Assembly (NCBI GenBank): GCA_049509915.1
Contig: JBEKZL010000260.1
Span: 1 to 10,491 of the forward strand
Reading direction: 5' to 3'
Origin: JBEKYD01 sp049509915
Lineage (GTDB): Bacteria > Acidobacteriota > Terriglobia > Bryobacterales > Bryobacteraceae
DNA length: 10,491 nt
Shown here: one piece after another, positions 5,855-10,491 of the stretch
Position numbering within the stretch: the first letter of the stretch is position 1
Layout of the letters: each line of letters starts with the position of its first letter
Program-made: the position numbers and the translations under genes
The notes under the pieces: generated by a model
Seen by the model: only the letters and a program-made list of their open reading frames with translations
Told to the model about the DNA's origin: nothing
Database searches by the model: none

Positions 5855-7581
5855 GTGATTGTCAATTCGGAATCGCGACTCCCCGTTTGCGCTCTTGCGC
5901 TGGTCTCACTCGCGAGCTTCCTTTTCGCTCAATCGCCGATCGGCGCCGACGAGATGAGCTTGCACGCTGCCCCCTACTCGCCGTCTCCTGTATCCGGAAT
6001 CATTCGTACTCAGGTGGAGATGGTGGAAGTCCCGACTGTGGTTCGGGACTCCAATGGCGTCGCGATCGCCGGTCTCAGGCGCGGGGACTTCGAGCTGTTC
6101 GACGCGGGCAAAAAGCAGAAGATCTCGACGTTTTCCGTGGAAACCTTCGCGCGCGCCCGGAGTGTCCATCGAAACCAATCCGAACGGCGCGCTTCCCGCG
6201 GCTAATGCGGCTGAGGCCACTCCAGAACCGCCCAGGCGATATCGCGTTGATTTTTGACGACCTGAATAGCGACCCCGCAAGCGTGCGGGACGGCAAGACT
6301 GCCGGCGAGAAGTTCGTTGCCGAAGCTCTCATGCCCGGCGACCTGGTGGGCATATTCACCACGGCCCTGTCCCAAACCGGCGAGTTCACGGCCGATGTCG
6401 CCAAGCTTCGCCAGGAGATCGAGGCGGTCGCCCTCCATACTAAATCTTCGGATGGCCTTCACGAGTGTCCGGTCATTCACGCATACGAGGCATATCTGAT
6501 CGCCAATCACCTCGATCAGCAACTGCTCGAAGCCAAAGCGGCGGAAGCAGCGCGCTGTTATCACATCGCGGCAATGGATTCGGCCGTACGGGCGGCCGAG
6601 TCTAAAGCCGACGTTGTCTGGAAGCAAGTGCGTGCCAACACCGATCATACCCTGCGTTCGATTTCCGAAATCGTAACGGCCGTAGGGAAAATGCCTGGCC
6701 AGCGTTTAGTGCTGCTGGCCTCATCGGGGTTCATCAGCGGGGGCGCCGAACTGGAACTGGAAGCCCTCGGCAACGCAGCTTTACATAACGGAGTGATCAT
6801 TAGCGGCCTGGAGATCAGGGGGCTCTACACCGTAATCTCTGGCGGAGACGCCAGCACACCGGTCATGGCTCGCGGTATGCATCCCGCCGAAATCGCGGTC
6901 CAGAGCCGCACGGAGGACGCCAAGGACGACGGATTGGCGGTGCTGGCCTCGGCAACCGGCGGCCGTCTCTTTCGCAACAACAATGACCTGGGCCTGGGAT
7001 TTCGCCGTCTCGTCGCTGTGCCTGAAGTCCTGTACTTGCTCGGTTTCGCGCCGGGAGGGGCAGCCCTGGACGGCAAGTATCATCCGCTGAAGGTGCGGCT
7101 GACCGGCGGCCACCATGGCTCGGTGGAAGCTCGAATGGGATACAATGCGATTTCCAAAGCAGCGCCCGGCGATTCGTCCCGGACTAATCGCGACTATTTC
7201 CTACCGGGAACAGACTCGCCCTCCGATGTCGCCGTCCGCACTACCGCCGAGCCGGGCATATCCAATAGCGGCCCCAGGGTCGTCACGAAGGCCTGGATCG
7301 ACGTGAGCCGGCTCAACTTCGAGAACAAGAACGGCCGCCGAACGCAGAAACTGACTGTGATCGCGGCGCTGCTTGACGGCGGCGGCAATTTCGTCGTCGG
7401 CAGACAGGCCGTGGCCGATCTTGCACTGAAAGACCACAGCTTCGCAGCTCTTTCGGCGGCCGGCCTCGCGATCTCGCTCTCGCTCCACGCGCCGTCCGGT
7501 TCCTACACACTGCGCGTCCTGGTGCAGGAAGCGCTCACCGGCAAAATGACGGCTGTCAGCAGCCCCATCCGCTTGCCTTAG
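5855..7581 (+). pseudogene. Secreted VWFA-related-domain protein (Acidobacteria type), two frameshifts
   Basis: Three plus-strand frames combine into one protein of the acidobacterial 'VWFA-related' family: secreted proteins of unknown function with a von Willebrand A-like domain. Part 1 (5855 to about 6150) has a signal peptide (LPVCALALVSLASFLFAQ), then TQVEMVEVPTVVRDSNG and LRRGDFELFDAGKKQKISTF, the typical N-terminal beta domain. Part 2 (about 6150-6240) reads APGVSIETNPNGALPAANAA. Part 3 (about 6240-7581) starts GDIALIFDDLNSD, the VWA core strand, with later landmarks MPGDLVGIFTT, MPGQRLVLLASSGF, ATGGRLFRNNNDL and YLLGFAP. Each step to the next frame needs one extra base, the first in the CGCGCGCGCCC run at 6148-6158, the second at about 6225-6250. 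GTG 5855 places the signal peptide at the N-terminus; TTG 5798 is the alternative. As written it cannot make a full-length protein. Sequencing error in GC-rich runs is the alternative. Confidence 0.82.
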
Positions 7582-7698
7582 CGCCCAACCTCAACCCCTT
7601 ACGACCTCGGCCGCAAGCGAGAGACGGTGCCAGTAGCAAGAACACCTCGGACTGGCAATGGTCCTACTCATCTTTGCACTGAGTTCGATCCTCCAAGC

Positions 7699-7740
7699 TC
7701 CCACGTTGACGATAGCTTAGCTTAGGCCAGAGACGTGGGA
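7699..7740. repeat. 8-bp inverted repeat TCCCACGT / ACGTGGGA
   Basis: The perfect arms at 7699-7706 and 7733-7740 are separated by 26 bases that include the tandem TAGCTTAGCTTAGG and the stop codon of the minus-strand remnant ending at 7722. The position between two converging coding ends would suit a bidirectional terminator, but the loop is long and no T-tract follows. The rest of 7582-7698 shows nothing recognisable. Confidence 0.35.
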
Positions 7741-8038
7741 TTCAACCCCTGCACCGTCAGCTCAGTTCCGAACTTGCCGTCCCTATATACGCCTATTTGG
7801 CGGATGTCGGCGAGTTCCGAGCGAATCGTCGCCCACTCGTACAAAGCTGAGTGATCTCGCCGCCCCCAGCGACATCCCAATTGACCCGAACGGCGTTGTG
7901 GGAGATAACTCCGGGCCTTGTCGCCCGTCTGCGCGGATGGACGCGTCGGCGCTCCAGTCCTCGGCGAGCGCGCGTTGATCGCTCGCCGTCGAATCGCGGC
8001 CGACGTGGCCCGGCGTGATGTAGCCTGACGATCTTCAC
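7722..8038 (-). pseudogene. Remnant of an unrecognised protein of about 105 residues, three frameshifts
   Basis: No single frame here is convincing, but four minus-strand segments join smoothly and each has GC-rich third codon positions. They are VKIVRLHHAG from GTG 8038; HVGRDSTASDQRALAEDWSA and on to ASIRADGRQ (8007 to about 7925); RPGVISHNAVRVNWDVAGGG plus EITQ (to about 7852); and LYEWATIRSELADIRQIGVY plus the rest up to TAA 7722. Shifts are needed near 8008, 7925 and 7850. Each segment looks like a folded protein, with a Trp-containing helix in the middle and a YRDGKFGTELTVQGLNP beta stretch near the end. I do not recognise the family, and the start is uncertain. The out-of-frame readings of the same bases are Arg-rich, as expected for wrong frames. 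It is most likely a decayed gene, less likely an intact gene with sequencing indels. Confidence 0.42.
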
Positions 8039-8122
8039 CGCGTTCGATTGATGGCGGCGGTTCAAGCGTGCGCCGGCACGCGCAGTTCGTGCGCGAGGCG
8101 CCCGCGCGCGCCCGCGTCGTTA

Positions 8123-8168
8123 GCCGTCCATCGCCGCCAAGACGGTGGTGGGCAGTTCTATGGACGGC
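8123..8168. repeat. 9-bp inverted repeat GCCGTCCAT / ATGGACGGC
   Basis: Perfect arms at 8123-8131 and 8160-8168 surround 28 bases, 60-110 bases downstream of the SDR stop. It could form a long-loop hairpin at the 3' end of that transcript. The stretch 8039-8229 otherwise holds only a short GC-rich minus-strand frame ending near 8063 (RLAHELRVPAHA), too short to call. Confidence 0.35.
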
Positions 8169-8229
8169 ACCGTGTGCCCGGCTACAAGTTTGGGTTTGGG
8201 ACTGCGCACCCCTGCGGCACCACGGACCG

Positions 8230-9009
8230 CTATATCAGGACGGTACCGCCGTCGACTACTATCGTCTGGCCGGTGATGTAGTTGGAGGCATCGGCGGCCA
8301 AAAAGACCGCCACACCTTTCAATTCGCCATCCATGCCGCCCCGGCCCATGGGCACGTTGGTGCGCATCAGCTGTCCGGCCTGCTGCCAGATTTTCTCCGT
8401 CATGCGGGTGGGAAAGTACCCGGGCGCGATGGCGTTGACGCGGATGCCATGCTTGGCCCACTTGGCTGCCAGTTCGCGGGTGAGGGCAACCAAGCCGCCT
8501 TTGGATGCCACGTAACCCGCAGCGGAAATATCCTGCATGGGCAGGCCGCCTTGAATCGCATTGATGGAAGCGACGTTGATGATGCGGCCGTACTGCTGGC
8601 GCAGCATCTCGCGGCCGGCCGCCTGGCAGAACAGAAACGCGCCCGTAAGGTTGGTGTCGAGGACCGTGCGCCACTTTTCCAGCGGCATGTCTTCGGCTGG
8701 GCTGCCCCAACTTACTCCGGCGTTGTTAACCAAAATGTCGATCTGGCCGAAAGTCTCCACCGTCTTGGATACTGCGGCCTGCACCTGTTCTGGCTTCGAA
8801 ACGTCGCAGACCAGACCCTCACAGCGGAAGCCCTTCGCCTGGAACTCCGCCAACGTGGAACCCAGCCAGGGTTCGCGTCGGGCCAGGATTATCAACGACG
8901 CGCCGGCTTCCGCCAGGCCTTCAGCGATTTCGCGGCCGAGGCCCCGCGATCCGCCTGTTACCAGCGCGATCCGGTCGGTAAGGTTGAATAGTTGCTTGAG
9001 TTCGGGCAC
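8230..9009 (-). CDS. SDR-family NAD(P)-dependent oxidoreductase
   Basis: The 259-residue cytoplasmic enzyme is a classical short-chain dehydrogenase/reductase of normal length. TGGSRGLG (18-25) binds the cofactor. ARR (43-45) after the second beta strand points to NADP(H) preference. NNAG (95-98), Asn120, Ser148, Tyr166 and Lys170 (YVASK) form the structural and catalytic set. PGYFPTRMTE and the C-terminal GQTIVVDGGTVLI complete the fold. The 'SRGLGREIAEGLAEAGA' opening and C-terminus resemble gluconate 5-dehydrogenase/3-oxoacyl-ACP-reductase-like members that act on sugar acids or other small alcohols, but the substrate cannot be read from sequence. The start is GTG 9009, placing the Rossmann motif at the usual distance; only a weak GGA precedes it. 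The decayed zinc-ribbon gene ends 21 bases upstream on the same strand, so the two were probably co-transcribed. The gene is intact. Confidence 0.94.
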   Translation of the reverse strand: MPELKQLFNLTDRIALVTGGSRGLGREIAEGLAEAGASLIILARREPWLGSTLAEFQAKGFRCEGLVCDVSKPEQVQAAVSKTVETFGQIDILVNNAGVSWGSPAEDMPLEKWRTVLDTNLTGAFLFCQAAGREMLRQQYGRIINVASINAIQGGLPMQDISAAGYVASKGGLVALTRELAAKWAKHGIRVNAIAPGYFPTRMTEKIWQQAGQLMRTNVPMGRGGMDGELKGVAVFLAADASNYITGQTIVVDGGTVLI

Positions 9010-9030
9010 GGGCGTCGAGTCCAGTTTAGT

Positions 9031-9507
9031 CTACAGCCCTTTCGCGCCTGCAGGCGGAATCAACTTGGTACTCTTGCTCAAAGCATGGATGCCGGAGACG
9101 TACCGGCAGCGAACCTCCAGCTCAGCGCTTGCATACGCCGCCGCGGCGGAAGTTTTTCGCGGCATGGCGGATTTTCGCTGGTTCTTCCGGTCCCACGGCT
9201 GCGAGACGGTTTCCTGGCCACTGCCGTGCCGACCGGCCCAGAGGCTCGAACCGGGGCTTGGGATCGGGGGACGGATTTGAGACCGTGGTCGCCTGCAGCT
9301 GCTGCGGCGCCCCGCCTTGCCTTCGGTCACCGCACCCGCTGAGCCTGGCGCATTCGGCGCCGCGTTCGTGTCGATCGGTGAATCGTGGGCACCGCCGGCG
9401 CCGCTGCGGGCGCATTCTCCCTGAGCTCCGTTCGCCAGGGCGCGCCAGATGGTACTTTACGGAACCTTGCTGAGTCTTCAAAAAGGCCCGCAAGACGGGC
9501 AACGCAT
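9031..9507 (-). pseudogene. Decayed zinc-ribbon-type gene upstream of the SDR gene
   Basis: From ATG 9507 the minus strand reads MRCPSCG, an intact CxxC knuckle typical of the N-terminus of zinc-ribbon proteins, and stops after MRCPSCGPF because of an extra base in the A/T run at 9480-9484. The next frame continues EDSARFRK, then GAPW and ELRENAPAAAPAVPTIHRS. In zinc-ribbon proteins this place usually reads E-x-A-x-F-C-x-x-C-G-x-x-L, so the second Cys pair has been lost. Low-complexity Ala/Pro/Ser linker sequence follows in alternating frames. The last part, AELEVRCRYVSGIHALSKST then KLIPPAGAKGL, ends at TAG 9031 with coding-like third positions. The middle frame changes (near 9380 and between about 9330 and 9150) are uncertain. 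The function of the intact ancestor is unknown; short zinc-ribbon heads often precede membrane or linker regions. Confidence 0.4.
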
Positions 9508-9654
9508 TGGGCAAGTCCATGCAATGGGACGAGTTACCCCGCCCAGGTGTATATCAATCGAGCGTTATCAATACAGGGAAACGCGGCGCCCCCACTATCC
9601 TCTGATTGCAACGGATCTTCAGGGCCCCTCTGGATGATGATTGATGCACACTTC
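9508..9654. other. Short AT-richer gap with repeated TATCAAT
   Basis: TATCAAT occurs twice in direct orientation, at about 9552-9558 and 9567-9573, within an AT-richer patch. It lies upstream of the zinc-ribbon remnant on the minus strand and could be a promoter or a regulator site. No gene is visible. Confidence 0.25.
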
Positions 9655-10254
9655 TTAGAGGCCGCCCAACCGTTTCCGAATCGTAGAGAACGGAATTCCC
9701 ATTTTCTTCCCGATGGCCCGCGAGCTCATCCCCTGGCGCCGCATCTCCGCCGCCTTGTCGCGGGAGAAAACCACCCACGGCCGGCCGAGGTGCTTCCCCT
9801 CGCGGACCGCGCGCGCCAGGCCGGCCTTGGTACGGTCGCTGATGCGGAGTCTTTCCTGGCTGGCAATCCACGCGGTCACCGCGAGCATAAGCTCGCCGGC
9901 CGGCCCGGTGGTGCGAAAGTGCGACTCGGTATAGCTCTCGAATTGCACCCCGTATTGGTTCAGGGTCCGCACATACTCGAAAGTCTCGAGTACGCCCTCG
10001 CGCGTGAAGCGGTCGAGAGCCCAAACAAGGACCACGTCGAACCGGCGCCGCGAGGCGTCCACAAACAGGCGTTTGAAGGCGTCCCGCTTGGCTGCGCCCT
10101 TCGATCCGCTCACGTTGTCGGTGTACGTCTCGACGATTTCCCAGTATTGCCGCGCGCAGTACTCGCGCAGTTGGAAGAGCTGGTTCTCGGTGTCCTGGCC
10201 TTTGTCCTTGGTGGACACCCGCGCGTAGACCGCGCACCTCGCCAAAGTCATCAT
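9655..10254 (-). CDS. Small serine recombinase (resolvase/invertase type), apparently intact
   Basis: The 199-residue site-specific recombinase has AVYARVSTKDK with nucleophile Ser14 and Arg12, and VWALDRFTREG (78-88) with the catalytic Arg residues 82 and 85. GPAGELMLAVTAWIASQERL (from 117) is the end of the catalytic domain running into the E helix. RTKAGLARAVREGKHLGRPW (from 141) is the family's hinge, and a complete C-terminal HTH follows (FSRDKAAEMRRQGMSSRAIG, then KKMGIPFSTIRKRL, about 163-196). The length fits the small resolvase/invertase group. It starts at ATG 10254 (a second ATG follows directly), with only a weak purine-rich site upstream. Recombinases of this kind usually act on sites close to their own gene, so the flanking gaps are where sites would be. 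It is paralogous to the recombinase at 2204-2764. Whether it resolves, inverts or integrates DNA cannot be read from sequence. Confidence 0.93.
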   Translation of the reverse strand: MMTLARCAVYARVSTKDKGQDTENQLFQLREYCARQYWEIVETYTDNVSGSKGAAKRDAFKRLFVDASRRRFDVVLVWALDRFTREGVLETFEYVRTLNQYGVQFESYTESHFRTTGPAGELMLAVTAWIASQERLRISDRTKAGLARAVREGKHLGRPWVVFSRDKAAEMRRQGMSSRAIGKKMGIPFSTIRKRLGGL

Positions 10255-10292
10255 TCGCTATCTTTATCGCCCCGTGATGATAACCTCCCCAC

Positions 10293-10300
10293 AAGAGGAG
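10293..10300 (+). promoter_or_regulatory. Strong ribosome-binding site for the truncated plus-strand gene
   Basis: AAGAGGAG ends 8 bases before ATG 10309. The site is close to ideal and shows that 10309 was a real start codon. The 54-base gap shared with the divergent recombinase also holds a small TTATC/GATAA dyad (about 10264-10282). Confidence 0.65.
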
Positions 10301-10308
10301 AATCAGCC

Positions 10309-10370
10309 ATGACCACTCAACCCGCCGCGTCGGTCCAAATCGAGTACGACCAGCGTACAGAGCAAGCATC
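10309..10370 (+). pseudogene. 5' end of an unidentified gene, cut by an IS630-type insertion
   Basis: ATG 10309 opens MTTQPAASVQIEYDQRTEQA before the sequence turns AT-rich and hits a stop at 10390-10392. The strong ribosome-binding site marks a real gene, but only about 20-21 native codons remain. The next recognisable element is the 3' end of an IS630-family transposase gene on the opposite strand, ending at 10393. IS630 elements insert at TA, and the TA at 10371-10372 is the most likely junction. The original product is not recognisable from so few residues. Confidence 0.5.
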
Positions 10371-10491
10371 TAGATCATCATTCTCTTATTAACTACACAA
10401 TAATGGTCTCGTCCATCTTGTACTTCCAACGAAACACTACCGGGGCTACGTTGATCTCTTCGAAATATTGATGGATTCGATCGATCAGCTC
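10371..10491 (-). mobile_element. IS630-family transposase, C-terminus and IS end (runs off the right edge)
   Basis: The minus-strand frame entering at 10491 reads ELIDRIHQYFEEINVAPVVF and RWKYKMDETIIV before TAG at 10393-10395. The x-L-x-x-R-I-x-x-Y-F-x-x-I-N-x-x-P-V-V-F-R-W-K-Y-K pattern is the C-terminal end of IS630-family (Tc1/mariner-like) transposases. Only 32 residues are in view, with the DDE catalytic core beyond the edge. The bases between the stop and about 10371 would hold the terminal inverted repeat, but the partner end is outside the window, so the boundary is inferred from the TA target preference. Confidence 0.7.

Noticed and set aside
5611..7581. Single continuous 656-codon plus-strand ORF from 5611
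   Set aside because: Only the part after about 6240 has protein-family character. Before that the frame is Arg/Cys-rich nonsense, while two other frames hold the genuine signal peptide and N-terminal domain.
8063..8122. Minus-strand scrap RLAHELRVPAHA followed by AAINRTR in another frame, resembling a HigA-type antitoxin helix-turn-helix
   Set aside because: The similarity covers fewer than 20 residues and needs a frame change. The expected upstream and downstream antitoxin blocks are absent, and there is no toxin gene beside it.
8068..8991. 307-codon plus-strand ORF opposite the SDR gene
   Set aside because: It is a shadow of the GC-rich SDR coding strand, with no recognisable motifs and no ribosome-binding site.
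9385..10392. 335-codon plus-strand ORF across the second recombinase
   Set aside because: It is antisense to a clear serine recombinase and has no family motifs. Only its last 27 codons coincide with a genuine start at 10309.
1..10491. CRISPR array, tRNA, rRNA or replication origin
   Set aside because: I saw no regularly spaced repeats, no tRNA-like cloverleaf with a GTTCGA-type loop in a proper context, and no iterons or DnaA-box cluster.

Overview
The window looks like a decaying accessory island in a GC-rich bacterial chromosome, most likely from an acidobacterium of the Solibacter/Bryobacter type. The best taxonomic clue is the gene at 5855-7581. It encodes a protein of the Acidobacteria-typical 'VWFA-related' secreted family. 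A Tat-exported type B carboxylesterase and a short-chain dehydrogenase (SDR) beside it also fit that setting. I assigned everything from sequence motifs alone; no search was possible.

Left part (1-2878, all minus strand): a broken tailed-phage module. A small membrane protein gene (1785-2039) overlaps the start of a tail tape-measure gene (448-1785). The tape-measure frame breaks at about 525, its continuation runs on to about 129, and there it joins in frame to the C-terminus of an IS5-family transposase that leaves the window at base 1. Upstream lies a small serine recombinase (2204-2764), apparently cut short inside its C-terminal helix-turn-helix by a TGA codon. Its former reading frame stays open down to an ATGA overlap with the membrane-protein gene.

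Middle part (2765-9507): 2765-3483 has no convincing gene but holds two clear palindromic repeats that resemble mobile-element ends. Then come the intact Tat-dependent carboxylesterase (3484-5163, minus), a regulatory-looking gap, the VWFA-related gene (plus strand, broken by two frameshifts), a multiply frameshifted remnant of an unrecognised protein (7722-8038, minus), an intact SDR oxidoreductase (8230-9009, minus) and, just upstream of it, a decayed zinc-ribbon-type gene (9031-9507, minus).

Right part (9655-10491): a second, apparently intact small serine recombinase (9655-10254, minus), a divergent gene start with an excellent ribosome-binding site that is cut off after about 21 codons (10309-10370, plus), and the C-terminus of an IS630-family transposase running off the right edge.

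The two enzyme genes and the second recombinase are intact, whereas the phage, VWFA, zinc-ribbon and unknown genes are all broken. That pattern argues for genuine decay through recombinase and IS activity rather than uniform sequencing error, although raw-read confirmation of the indels would settle it. I did not find a clear new defence or regulatory system. The most interesting points are the phage-transposase in-frame join, the recombinase truncation that can be read by comparing the two paralogues inside the window, and the reconstructed unknown protein.
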